DNA of 64,000 bases from Microbacterium imperiale (GCF_017876655.1 NZ_JAGIOK010000001.1:3038001-3102000); one strand, 5' to 3'. Counted from the first letter of the stretch, positions 1 through 6,813 are shown. Notes: generated by a model from the sequence alone, not told the origin. Program-made: numbers and translations.

Positions 1-482
1 CCGAGCGGGTCGATCAGCTGCATGTGGTCGCCGCGTGCCCGTACTCGGAGGTCACTCTTTCCGGCCCAATTGCGGAGCTTGGGGATCGAGCGGCGGTGGC
101 CGATCTCGTCGGGCGCGAGCTGAACGAGCAGGTGTCGTTTCTCGTCGGAGAGGACTACCTGCCAGGTGCCCAGGGACACCCGCAGAGTGACCGTCTCCTC
201 GCCTGTGAGCGCCCACCGCCACGTAGCCACGTTGATCGTGCTCACCCGGGGAAGCGGCGTCACGTTGACCCGATACTCAAGCGACGGCGATTGCTTGTAG
301 TCCATGCTGTGGATCTCGTCGATGTAGACGCGCTCCCCGTTGGGGATGACGTTGCGGCAGTCGAGGACGAGCGTCGCGTGCCCCATAGTGTGCAACGTGT
401 CTTGCGCGGTCTCCATGAGGGTCGCCCGCTGGTTGATGACGTCTTGTACGGCCGTCAGGGCGGCACTGAGTGCCGGGGTCAC
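1..482 (-). CDS. Hypothetical element protein, cut by window edge
   Basis: An open frame runs leftward from a GTG at 482-480 to the window edge, about 160 codons with no stop. The GTG overlaps the stop of the preceding gene as GTGA, the coupling pattern seen repeatedly elsewhere in this window, which supports the frame and start. The visible protein is rich in charged residues, begins VTPALSAALTAVQDV and carries VYIDEIHSMDYK and WRWALTGEE stretches. No signal peptide, membrane segment or known domain was recognised. It is probably the third or fourth gene of the leftward element operon. Its C-terminus lies beyond the window. Confidence 0.6.
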   Translation of the reverse strand, partial: MTPALSAALTAVQDVINQRATLMETAQDTLHTMGHATLVLDCRNVIPNGERVYIDEIHSMDYKQSPSLEYRVNVTPLPRVSTINVATWRWALTGEETVTLRVSLGTWQVVLSDEKRHLLVQLAPDEIGHRRSIPKLRNWAGKSDLRVRARGDHMQLIDPL

Positions 483-937
483 TTCTGGTCCGCCTTGAGC
501 ATCGCGGCGACGTCTTCGAGGCGCCACAGCATGTACCCGGTGATGTTCGAGACGATGTGCGGGGCCTTGAAGAGATCAGCCACATTCATGCCGGGGAAAG
601 CGTCCGAGACGGCTTCCATGCTGACGTACCCCTCGCAACGCTGCAGTAGTTTCTCAGCCGCTTTCAGGTCCGCGGTGAACTTGCCGACGCTCTCGAGGTC
701 CGCGAAAAACTCACGGGTGTCCAACTCGATGAACCATCCCTGGTTCGTTGCGTTGCCGGGGGTCACTTCCTTCCGCACGGCGATGTCGTAGCAAACTGCC
801 TCGTGGAAGTCGCGGTTGACGGTGACGCGGTACGCCTCGTGGTAGTCGTCAGGCTCGTGTACCTGCCCGAACTCGACGCAAAGCGTCTCGGTGCAGGTGG
901 TCATCTGGCGTGCGGGTGCGTTCTGTGTCATACTCAT
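479..937 (-). CDS. Hypothetical element protein, 152 aa
   Basis: Not recognised. The ATG at 937 has an AAAGGA ribosome binding site about 9 nt upstream; a second in-frame ATG follows two codons later. The product is soluble-looking and acidic, with an N-terminal half rich in aromatic and Cys residues (TTCTETLCVEFGQ, DYHEAYRVTVNRDFHEAVC) and a helical C-terminal half (FFADLESVGKFTADLKAAEKL). No membrane segment is apparent. It overlaps the next leftward gene by 4 nt (GTGA), so the two are probably translated together. Position within the leftward operon next to excisionase suggests an early or excision-phase element gene; function unknown. Confidence 0.6.
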   Translation of the reverse strand: MSMTQNAPARQMTTCTETLCVEFGQVHEPDDYHEAYRVTVNRDFHEAVCYDIAVRKEVTPGNATNQGWFIELDTREFFADLESVGKFTADLKAAEKLLQRCEGYVSMEAVSDAFPGMNVADLFKAPHIVSNITGYMLWRLEDVAAMLKADQK

Positions 938-976
938 GACAGATCGGTCCTTTCGTAGTGGTTGGGGGCGATTCTG

Positions 977-1000
977 AAACCCGGCCGGCCAGCCGGGTTT
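977..1000. terminator. Hairpin terminator between element genes
   Basis: A perfect 9-bp stem (977-985 with 992-1000) and 6-nt loop. Five T residues follow on the plus strand and only three on the minus strand. It lies between the end of the winged helix gene and the start of the 152-aa gene, both leftward, so it may act as a regulated or partial stop in that operon, or block transcription entering from the left. Confidence 0.6.
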
Positions 1001-1082
1001 TTCCCTTTGTGGGGAGCGTTCGAGGACGATGTCTCGGTAGTGACGAGATATCGTGTGCGGGTCGTTTCGGGCGGGGCGTGGG

Positions 1083-1397
1083 TCAAGCGATCACCCACCG
1101 GGTCGATCGGCGTCCGTGCTTCGATCGGCCAGGCTCAGCGCCTGCACGCACGAGTCCGCGATGCACGAGTTCGGCTGTGCGGGTGCGGATCGACTGATCC
1201 GTCGCAAACGGCACGCTCTCGGTCGTCGCTGCCCGCTTGCCGTAGGCGTCGATCAACTCGTCGTGCGTCATTGCACCGTGCTCGGTGAGAAGAGACACGA
1301 TGATGGCATGGACTCGGGCCAGCGTTGCCGGATGCTGCGAGGCTGACGCTTCGATCGAGTAGCCGTCGAGGACTGCGGCGCGCGCTCGGGACGTCAT
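1083..1397 (-). CDS. Small winged helix DNA-binding protein
   Basis: A 104-aa protein started at the ATG at 1397, two bases after the excisionase stop. The middle reads as a helix-turn-helix/winged helix: VHAIIVSLLTEHGAMTHDEL, then TDQSIRTRTAELVHRGLV, and a basic, glycine-rich wing (GRSKHGRRSTRW). This arrangement is known from small DNA-binding proteins of actinobacterial phages and integrated elements. It is probably co-transcribed with the excisionase and may be an early regulator. A longer reading from 1502 would overlap the excisionase coding region and is less likely. Confidence 0.65.
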   Translation of the reverse strand: MTSRARAAVLDGYSIEASASQHPATLARVHAIIVSLLTEHGAMTHDELIDAYGKRAATTESVPFATDQSIRTRTAELVHRGLVRAGAEPGRSKHGRRSTRWVIA

Positions 1398-1399
1398 GC

Positions 1400-1621
1400 T
1401 TAGGCTGCCTTTTCGAGCCAGGCGAGCACGTCCTCGCGGCGGTATCTGACGTTGCGCTTGCCCACGCGGGTGACCTTCGGCCCGTCGTGAACCATCGCCC
1501 ACTTTGCCAGTGTGCTGACGCTGACCTGTGTGAACGCGGCCACCTGTGCGCGGGTCGCGATGGGGGGAAGCTCTGCCGGTTCGGTGTCGGCGGGGCGGGT
1601 TGCGGTGTCGAGGATGGACAT
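1400..1621 (-). CDS. Excisionase-like MerR/AlpA-type HTH protein
   Basis: 73 aa, with one helix-turn-helix domain of the excisionase class: TRAQVAAFTQVSVSTLAKWA (about residues 23-42), followed by the usual beta-wing and a tail with YRREDVLAWLEKA. Such proteins bend DNA at att sites and steer a tyrosine integrase toward excision. It is divergent from the repressor-integrase pair, the standard switch layout. A GAAAGG ribosome binding site precedes the ATG at 1621. A role as a general repressor rather than excisionase cannot be excluded from sequence alone. Confidence 0.75.
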   Translation of the reverse strand: MSILDTATRPADTEPAELPPIATRAQVAAFTQVSVSTLAKWAMVHDGPKVTRVGKRNVRYRREDVLAWLEKAA

Positions 1622-1746
1622 CTGTGGCCTTTCAGATCTGCACTGAAACTACTTTCTATGCAGATCGTAGATCGTTCCGTCTCGTTCCGCAAGAATGAAA
1701 GCGGAGTGTCCTCATATCTGGGAGCGGTTTGTGGGAGAATCAAGGT
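1622..1746. promoter_or_regulatory. Divergent switch region with inverted repeat
   Basis: Intergenic region between divergent excisionase and repressor. A perfect 8-bp inverted repeat, GATCTGCA at 1635-1642 and TGCAGATC at 1659-1666, is separated by 16 bp, placing arm centres about two helical turns apart. It sits where the leftward promoter should lie and is the best candidate operator for the repressor. A GAGAAT box at 1735-1740 lies 6 nt before the repressor ATG, suggesting a leaderless rightward transcript. Confidence 0.55.
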
Positions 1747-2304
1747 ATGACGACTGACCGAACTGAGCTGCTGGACATCCGCTACGGCGAGCGGCTGCGC
1801 GCCCTCCGCGAGCAGAAGGGCATGACTCAGGCTGAGCTTGTCGACCGGCTCAAGGCGGCGGGTGTCGGGTACATGAATGCCTCGACGCTGTCCCGGATCG
1901 AAGCCGGTACACGCCCGGTTCGGCTGGTTGAGGCGCAGTTCATCGGGCACATCTTCGCTGTCAGCCTCGAGAGCATGATGTCTGAGCTTGAAGCCCTGTC
2001 CTTTTACGAACTCTCGGCCCGACGTGGCAGAGAGGCTTTCGTACGGTTCCGTAAGTCGGTCGCGGACGTGGTGCAGTGGAAGCTTGACCTCTCGGCACAT
2101 CTGCCGCACCTGCGCAGCCTCCTCGACGAAACCGACGAGCCTGCGGTCAGGACAGTCATCGAAGAGACGATCCAGAACGTTGAGAGCTTCATCGAGATCG
2201 ATCTTGAAGACGAGTTGCGCGGCCTCGACAAAGAGGTGCGCGAGACCCACGAACGACAGGACACGTCCACAGCAGGCCGTTTCCTCAACTCGACGAGAAG
2301 GTAG
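1747..2304 (+). CDS. XRE-family phage-type repressor
   Basis: 185 aa. The N-terminal 75 residues form a Cro/CI-type helix-turn-helix (YGERLRALREQKGMTQAEL and ASTLSRIEAGTRPVR). The C-terminal part is helical and acidic and has no recognisable LexA-type Ser-Lys peptidase motif, so control by self-cleavage is not indicated. The stop is 3 nt before the integrase GTG, so repressor and integrase form one operon. This resembles temperate actinophage modules in which repressor and integrase are adjacent and co-regulated. Probable targets are the divergent excisionase promoter and its own promoter. The start chosen is ATG 1747, 6 nt after a GAGAAT box. Confidence 0.75.
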   Translation: MTTDRTELLDIRYGERLRALREQKGMTQAELVDRLKAAGVGYMNASTLSRIEAGTRPVRLVEAQFIGHIFAVSLESMMSELEALSFYELSARRGREAFVRFRKSVADVVQWKLDLSAHLPHLRSLLDETDEPAVRTVIEETIQNVESFIEIDLEDELRGLDKEVRETHERQDTSTAGRFLNSTRR

Positions 2305-2307
2305 AAC

Positions 2308-3450
2308 GTGGCCCGACCCCGAACCCCGCTCAGTAGCTACGGCAGTGTGCGCGTCCAAGCTGTGCAGTATCCCGCGGACGGGTCGAGGCGGAACCTTGAA
2401 GTAGTACCGGACGCTGACAGGCGGCGTCATACGCTCTGGCGTGCGCGCACTCGCTACCGCTCGGAAGACGGCAAGTTGCGGCAGATCGAGCGCCTTGGAC
2501 CGTCGCCGGCGAAAGCGGAAGCGGCGCTCAAGGAAGCGCTGCTGCACGTACAGATGTCGGCCGCGAAAGAGATCAAGCGGGAGACCCGGATCAGCGACCT
2601 TGGAGAGCGGTTCCTCATCGCGAAGTCGGGTCGCTCGCCGCGGACTGTCGAGACCTACACGCGCAGCGTCCGCAAGATCATCGTCCCGCGCATCGGTGAC
2701 CTGGCCGTGTCGGAAGCGACGACGGAACGACTGCAGCGCTTCATCGAGCTCGTAGCGGCAGAGAACGGCCCGGGAGAGGCCAAGAAAGCGCGTGCGGTGC
2801 TGTCGGGCATGATGGGTCTCGCGACCCGCTCAGACGCGCTCAAGACGAACCCCGTTAGAGAGCTCGCCGCGATCGAGGGTGGTGGCACTGGTGCCACGGC
2901 CGTGCCCCTTTCGGTTCTGCCCAACCTGCTCGAGACGGTGCGCGCTGACAAGCAACTAGCGGCGCAGGACATGGTTGACCTGATCGCCTTCGTCGCTGGA
3001 ACCGGAGTGCGAATCTCCGAGGCGCTGGGGTTGGACTGGACCGACGTCGAACTCGACACCGGAGCGGTCACTATCCGCAAGTCGAAGACGGAAGCGGGAG
3101 AGCGGACCATCGTCGTGCCGGCTGCTGTTGCCGATGTCCTCCGGCGGCGAGCGGTCGGTCCCCGTCACCCGGTCATCGTGTTCCCTACGCCGCTCGGTAA
3201 GCGCCGCGACCGTCACAACACTTCCGGGATCTGGGCGGACGCTCGCGAACGGCTCTCTCTCGGGCCGTACACGTTCCACAGCTTTCGCAAGACGGTCGCA
3301 ACCGCACTCGATCAGGCGGGCCTGACGCCCCGGGACATTGCCGAGTACCTAGGACACGCTGACCCGTCGCTCACGATGTCGGTTTACATGTCCAAGACGG
3401 TCGGCGGTAGTCGAGCGGCCAACGCCCTAGACTCGGTACTGAGCGAATGA
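2308..3450 (+). CDS. Tyrosine-family site-specific integrase
   Basis: 380 aa with a GTG start. Order: a basic N-terminal arm-binding region (about 1-90), a core-binding SAM-like domain (about 91-190, ISDLGERFLIAKSGRSPRTV), and a catalytic domain. The catalytic residues are visible: Arg235 in GTGVRISEALGL, Lys258 or Lys260 in IRKSKTEAG, His324 and Arg327 in HSFRKT, His350 in EYLGHADP, and the Tyr360 nucleophile in MSVYMSKT. All are present, so the enzyme appears intact. It catalyses integration and, with the divergent excisionase, excision of the element. It lies directly after the repressor and is followed by a hairpin and tRNA-Thr. Confidence 0.93.
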   Translation: MARPRTPLSSYGSVRVQAVQYPADGSRRNLEVVPDADRRRHTLWRARTRYRSEDGKLRQIERLGPSPAKAEAALKEALLHVQMSAAKEIKRETRISDLGERFLIAKSGRSPRTVETYTRSVRKIIVPRIGDLAVSEATTERLQRFIELVAAENGPGEAKKARAVLSGMMGLATRSDALKTNPVRELAAIEGGGTGATAVPLSVLPNLLETVRADKQLAAQDMVDLIAFVAGTGVRISEALGLDWTDVELDTGAVTIRKSKTEAGERTIVVPAAVADVLRRRAVGPRHPVIVFPTPLGKRRDRHNTSGIWADARERLSLGPYTFHSFRKTVATALDQAGLTPRDIAEYLGHADPSLTMSVYMSKTVGGSRAANALDSVLSE

Positions 3451-3505
3451 ATCTGCGGAGTTTGTGCGGAGACGGCTACAACCGAACCGTGTAGGCTCAG
3501 TGCAG

Positions 3506-3526
3506 AAGCCCGGGATTCCGGGGCTT
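3506..3526 (+). terminator. Hairpin between integrase and tRNA-Thr
   Basis: AAGCCC at 3506-3511 pairs with GGGCTT at 3521-3526, with three further inner pairs after one G-G mismatch. It abuts the first base of tRNA-Thr. It may end integrase transcription or form part of the tRNA 5' leader. No T-tract follows. A TAGGCT box at 3492-3497 could be the -10 of the tRNA promoter. Confidence 0.4.
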
Positions 3527-3599
3527 GCCGACTTGGCGCAATTGGTAGCGCACCGTACTTGTAATACGGGGGTTACGGGTTCGAGTCCCGTAGTCGGCT
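3527..3599 (+). tRNA. tRNA-Thr (anticodon TGT)
   Basis: A full cloverleaf is readable. The acceptor stem GCCGACT (3527-3533) pairs with AGTCGGC (3592-3598), with a U discriminator at 3599. The anticodon arm is CCGTA-CTTGTAA-TACGG, giving anticodon TGT, which reads ACA (Thr). The T arm is ACGGG-TTCGAGT-CCCGT. CCA is not encoded. It lies between an integrase and a broken island, the usual setting for an integration hot spot. Confidence 0.95.
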
Positions 3600-3660
3600 C
3601 AGTAAGTGCCAGGTCAGAAGCGCTTCCAATGTGTTACGGCAGCGTCTGTCAGCGGTCCTG

Positions 3661-3716
3661 TCACCGTTTACTCACCGTTTTCAGCGTTGCCAGATCCGTC
3701 AACGAATGGCTATGAT
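3661..3716 (+). promoter_or_regulatory. Promoter with direct-repeat operator for XRE gene
   Basis: TTGCCA (3687-3692) and TATGAT (3711-3716) are separated by 18 bp, and the ATG follows 6 nt later, so the mRNA is probably leaderless. Two exact copies of TCACCGTTT (3661-3669 and 3672-3680) lie 11 bp apart, one helical turn, just upstream of the -35. They are a plausible binding site for the regulator itself or for another factor. Confidence 0.6.
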
Positions 3717-3722
3717 CGGGTC

Positions 3723-4013
3723 ATGGGGGAAGCCGTCAGTGCTGCAGCTGCACTTCGAGAGATACGTCGTCGTCAGGGACTGTCGCTCCGATCGGCGGCC
3801 GCGGAGTTAGGCATTGCGCCATCGCACCTGTCTCGAATCGAGCGCGGCGAGCGGTCAGTCGCTGACTCGACTGCACAGCGAATGTCGAATTACTACTCAG
3901 TGTCGGCCGAAGTCATAGATCTCGTGCGGGGTCAAATCCCTGCCGATGTGATTGCGATCCTTCGAGAGCATCCCGAGGAGCTTGATCACCTGCGGGCACG
4001 GTACCGCGGCTAA
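3723..4013 (+). CDS. Small XRE-family HTH regulator
   Basis: 96 aa. The N-terminal 65 residues are a Cro/CI helix-turn-helix (LREIRRRQGLSLRSAAAELG, then APSHLSRIERGERSV). The rest is a short acidic helical tail ending DHLRARYRG. The start is ATG 3723, set by the promoter 6 nt upstream. Its stop is 4 nt before the ATG of the broken kinase gene, so the two formed one operon. Base composition looks less GC-rich than the surrounding core genes, consistent with transfer. It probably controlled the kinase gene or itself. Confidence 0.75.
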   Translation: MGEAVSAAAALREIRRRQGLSLRSAAAELGIAPSHLSRIERGERSVADSTAQRMSNYYSVSAEVIDLVRGQIPADVIAILREHPEELDHLRARYRG

Positions 4014-4017
4014 CCCG

Positions 4018-4506
4018 ATGAGCAGAGCAAATAATCCGTGGATTGATCTACTCATGGCGCAGGGAGTGGGCGATTATCGCCTTATCTCCTGTGTCGGAAC
4101 TGGTGGCTTCGGGTTCGTCTTTGGTGCCGAGCATACTGACTCCGGAGCGCGCTTCGCCGTAAAAGTACTCGACCCTCAAGTTGGCACAGAGCATGTCGTC
4201 GATTTCGAGAACGAGGGTGTGCTCTTGAGCCTTTTGACTGCATGTGACGGGGTCATCAATTACGTCGAGAGCGGCAGCGACAGTGTAGAGCTGACCGCCA
4301 ACGGAATTAACGTTTCGGTGCCTATCCGATTCCACGTCCTTGCGTTAGCCTCAGGTTCGGTCAACGAGTTGGTCGAGGATCCCGGTGCACGGGCGGACAT
4401 GGCTCGTGGCGATGTGGCGGCTGAGGGGACCAGGGGCGGGAGTCTTTCCAGTGGGCACGTGCCAAGTTTGGCGCGCCTCTTGCCATCTGGCAAACCTTGG
4501 CCATAG
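4018..4506 (+). pseudogene. Truncated Ser/Thr protein kinase (N-lobe only)
   Basis: The frame encodes the start of a Hanks-type kinase. GDYRLISCVGTGGFGFVFGA is a glycine-rich ATP loop, FAVKVLD holds the ATP-binding lysine, and ENEGVLLSLL corresponds to the alpha-C helix glutamate region. Homology-like sequence ends around 4380, after RFHVLALASGSVNELV; the following residues are low-complexity and unrelated. No HRD, DFG or later kinase motif occurs downstream, so the catalytic C-lobe is missing and the product cannot be a working kinase. It follows the XRE gene in an operon. The break probably marks a deletion or element border. Confidence 0.7.
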
Positions 4507-4521
4507 GGTTGCCATATGGCA
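4461..4521 (+). promoter_or_regulatory. Multiple palindromes over promoter and start codon
   Basis: Three TGCCA/TGGCA-type palindromes: GCCAA-GT-TTGGC (4461-4472), TTGCCA-TC-TGGCAA (4480-4493) and TGCCATATGGCA (4510-4521); a short TGGCCA (4498-4503) lies between. TTGCCA (4480-4485) and TAGGGT (4504-4509), 18 bp apart, form a promoter with the ATG 6 nt after the -10. The second palindrome covers the -35 and the third covers the start codon, so a bound protein would block initiation. Likely autoregulation by the HTH protein that follows. Confidence 0.65.
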
Positions 4522-4821
4522 GGCACTCTGTTAAGCGCTCGAGTAGCTCGAACGGTGCGGGCGGTGCTCGCCCAGAAGCGTCTGACGCAGGAGTGGCTGT
4601 CCGAGGCCAGCGGCATCCCGATGCGCACGCTGGCCCGCCGCCTGCACGTGCGGCATCCGAGCCCGATGTCGATCGAAGAGCTCGCCGAGATCGCCGCGGC
4701 GCTCGACGTCGACATGGTCGACCTGCTGCCGAGCCTCGACCAGCCGCAGCCGGTGCGCCCGCGTTCGGCCCCGACCGGCGTGGCAGCGGGGCCGACGGGC
4801 TTCAGGGCATCCGCGAAATGA
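4516..4821 (+). CDS. Cro/CI-type HTH DNA-binding protein
   Basis: 101 aa. Residues about 1-75 form a helix-turn-helix: LSARVARTVRAVLAQKRLTQ, then WLSEASGIPMRTLARRLHVR and a regulator-like EELAEIAAALDVDMVDLLP. The C-terminal tail is proline/arginine-rich and disordered. The ATG lies inside a perfect palindrome and 6 nt after a TAGGGT box, implying a leaderless, autoregulated transcript. The 3' end overlaps the convergent nitroreductase gene by 20 bp. No target gene is linked except itself. It could belong to the host or to the eroded island to its left. Confidence 0.75.
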   Translation: MAGTLLSARVARTVRAVLAQKRLTQEWLSEASGIPMRTLARRLHVRHPSPMSIEELAEIAAALDVDMVDLLPSLDQPQPVRPRSAPTGVAAGPTGFRASAK

Positions 4822-5338
4822 ACGCTTCGGCGTCGATCGCCTTGCGGCGGCCGGAGTCGCGGTCCAGCGGCTTGCCGCCCACGTAGAGCCAGCCGAGCAG
4901 CTCTTCCCGCTTGCCGAGCTTGTGCGCCTTCGCGATGGGCTTCGACCGGGTGGCCGAACCTGTGCGCCAGAAGACGCCCCAGCCCGCTTCGTCGAGCAGC
5001 AGGCTCACCATGTGCGCGACACCGGAGGCGACGGCCTCCTGCTCCCAGCGCGGAACCTTGCTCTTCTTGCTGTAGCTCGCGACGACCGCGATGAGCAGAG
5101 GTGCCCGCAGGGGCTTCGTCGAGACGCCGCGCTTGCCCTCGGCCTTATTGAGCGCGCGACCCAGCCGCAGCCGGTCATCGCCGCGCAGCTCGATCAGTCG
5201 CCACGGGCGCAGAGACGAGTGGTCGGCCACGCGGCCCGCCGCCGACACGATGCGCACGAGCTCGTCGTGCGACGGCGCCTCGTCGGTGACGCGTGACCAC
5301 GAGCGCCGTGCGCGCGCCGCCTCGTACGCGCTGGTCAC
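4802..5338 (-). CDS. Nitroreductase family protein
   Basis: 178 aa from a GTG at 5338 that overlaps the msrB stop as GTGA. Features of the FMN-dependent nitroreductase fold are visible: an N-terminal RRSWSRVTDEAP segment, AAGRVADHSSLRPWRLIELRG (FMN-binding region), LIAVVASYSKKSKVP, the dimer-core helix GVAHMVSLLLDEAGWGVFWRTG, and a C-terminal LGWLYVGGKP. Members reduce nitro, quinone or flavin substrates with NAD(P)H; the actual substrate is unknown. Coupling to methionine sulfoxide reductase suggests a redox-stress role. A much longer upstream reading would overlap msrB and is rejected. Confidence 0.85.
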   Translation of the reverse strand: MTSAYEAARARRSWSRVTDEAPSHDELVRIVSAAGRVADHSSLRPWRLIELRGDDRLRLGRALNKAEGKRGVSTKPLRAPLLIAVVASYSKKSKVPRWEQEAVASGVAHMVSLLLDEAGWGVFWRTGSATRSKPIAKAHKLGKREELLGWLYVGGKPLDRDSGRRKAIDAEAFISRMP

Positions 5339-5742
5339 TTCTCCGTCTCGGGGGTGAAGGACAGCGACAGGGAGTTCATGCAGTAGCGGTCGCCCGTGGG
5401 GGTGCCGAAACCGTCGGGGAAGACGTGGCCCAGGTGCGAGCCGCAGTTCGCGCAGCGCACCTCGGTGCGGACCATGCCGTGCGATCGGTCCTCGATCAGC
5501 TCGACGGCCTCCGGGCGCACCGACTCGTAGAAGCTGGGCCACCCGCAGTGCGAGTCGAACTTGGTGCCGCTCTGGAAGAGCTCGGCGCCGCACGCGGCAC
5601 ACGTGTAGAGGCCGGCGCGGCTCTCGTCGAGGAGCTCGCCCGTCCATGCACGCTCGGTACCGGCCTGCCGCAGCACGGCGTACTGCTCAGGGCTCAGCTC
5701 GGCGCGCCACTGCTCGTCGGTCTTGTTCACGGAATAAGTCAT
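5335..5742 (-). CDS. msrB: Peptide-methionine (R)-S-oxide reductase MsrB
   Basis: 135 aa, the usual length for a single-domain MsrB. It reduces methionine R-sulfoxide in proteins using thioredoxin. The zinc site is complete (Cys48 and Cys51 in CAAC, Cys97 and Cys100 in CANC). The catalytic Cys121 lies in DRYCMNSLSLSF. Cys66 in SHCGWPS is the likely resolving cysteine. The family signature GHVFPDGFGTPTG is present. It is the first gene of a two-gene leftward operon with the nitroreductase. No signal peptide, so cytoplasmic. Confidence 0.96.
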   Translation of the reverse strand: MTYSVNKTDEQWRAELSPEQYAVLRQAGTERAWTGELLDESRAGLYTCAACGAELFQSGTKFDSHCGWPSFYESVRPEAVELIEDRSHGMVRTEVRCANCGSHLGHVFPDGFGTPTGDRYCMNSLSLSFTPETEK

Positions 5743-5808
5743 GTCTGCTCCTTCGCCTCGTCCTATTCAACTCGACGATCGCCGTGGGTGTTCCCGCAGA
5801 ATGGCTCC

Positions 5809-6804
5809 ATGCCCGATGAACTCGCCGCCGTCGCCGAGCGATACCGGCGCTTCGCTGCCCTCGAAGCGCCGGGGCGATCGCAGCTCTACGCCTCGTGGGC
5901 CGACCGGGTCGCGGACGATCCGTCGTTGCAGGCGATGCTCGCGCGGCTGCCGGGCACCCGCCGGCAGCCCCCGCTGGTCTTCGCGGTGACCCGTCTGCTG
6001 GGATCGGGGGACGTGGCCGCCGACGCGTGGGCAGAGTGGATGCGCGACAACGCCGACGCCGTGGTGGCCGAGTGCCTCGCGCGGTCGGTGCAGACCAACG
6101 AGCCGCTGCGCTGCGCCGCGCTCCTTCCCGCCCTGCGCCGGATCGACGGACCCATCGCGCTGCTCGAGGTCGGCGCGAGCGCCGGTCTGTGCCTCTACCC
6201 GGATCGGTACTCCTACCGATATGCGGGTGCGCACGCGGAGGTGCGCGTCGACCCGCAGACGGGTCCCTCGACGGTGGAACTCGTCTGCGACGTCCGGGGC
6301 GAGCGGATGCCGTCCGTGCGTTCGCCCGAGGTCGTCTGGCGAGCCGGCATCGATCTGAACCCGCTCGATGTGCAGAACCCGCGCGACGTGGACTGGCTCG
6401 CGCAGCTCGTGTGGCCGGGGGAGGCCGGCCGTGCCGAACGGATCCGCGCGGCGGCGGCGATCGCGGCCGGTGATCCGCCGCTGATGGCTGCGGGGGACGC
6501 CGCCGTGCTGCTGCCCGAGATCGCGGCGCAGGCTCCGTCCGATGCGACGCTCGTCGTGACGACCCCCGGCGTGCTCGCCCACATCCCGCGCGCGGCGCGG
6601 GGAGAGGTGATCTGGGCGGCGCAGTCGGCGGGCCGGTGGATCACGATCGACGACCCGGGACTGCACGACGGATGGCGGGGTGGATCGCCGACCGCGTGGG
6701 GTGAGGGGTTCGCGGTCGCCCTCGACGGCGACATCCTCGCTGCCGCCGATCCGCTCGGGCGCTGGTGGGAGTGGCGTCCCGGTTCCGGCGCTATCCGGTC
6801 GTAG
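5809..6804 (+). CDS. DUF2332 family protein
   Basis: 331 aa. The protein has the features of the DUF2332 family of actinobacteria: an N-terminal helical segment (LAAVAERYRRFAALEAPG), then NEPLRCAALLPALRRI and LLEVGASAGLCLYPDRYSY, which looks like a glycine-rich nucleotide or SAM-type loop, and a C-terminal region with VVTTPGVLAHI. A methyltransferase-like fold is possible but not established for the family. The start is ATG 5809, 6 nt after a CAGAAT box, suggesting a leaderless mRNA; earlier in-frame codons overlap msrB. It is divergent from msrB. Confidence 0.8.
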   Translation: MPDELAAVAERYRRFAALEAPGRSQLYASWADRVADDPSLQAMLARLPGTRRQPPLVFAVTRLLGSGDVAADAWAEWMRDNADAVVAECLARSVQTNEPLRCAALLPALRRIDGPIALLEVGASAGLCLYPDRYSYRYAGAHAEVRVDPQTGPSTVELVCDVRGERMPSVRSPEVVWRAGIDLNPLDVQNPRDVDWLAQLVWPGEAGRAERIRAAAAIAAGDPPLMAAGDAAVLLPEIAAQAPSDATLVVTTPGVLAHIPRAARGEVIWAAQSAGRWITIDDPGLHDGWRGGSPTAWGEGFAVALDGDILAAADPLGRWWEWRPGSGAIRS

Positions 6805-6813
6805 CGTGGAGGT

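Larger units (their letters stand above)
1..3450. mobile_element. Right part of an integrated phage-like or ICE-like element
   Basis: The segment has the layout of a temperate control region. A leftward operon (excisionase, winged helix protein, two unknown genes, the last running off the window) is divergent from a repressor-integrase pair. The tyrosine integrase ends 76 bp before tRNA-Thr, which suggests the element border lies there, but no repeat of the tRNA sequence was found in the window, so the att sites are not defined. The left end lies outside the window. Phage, satellite and ICE origins cannot be told apart because no structural or conjugation genes are visible. Confidence 0.65.

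Noticed and set aside
5293..5808. N-terminal extension of the DUF2332 protein
   Set aside because: It would be antisense to msrB, and a -10 box lies 6 nt before ATG 5809.
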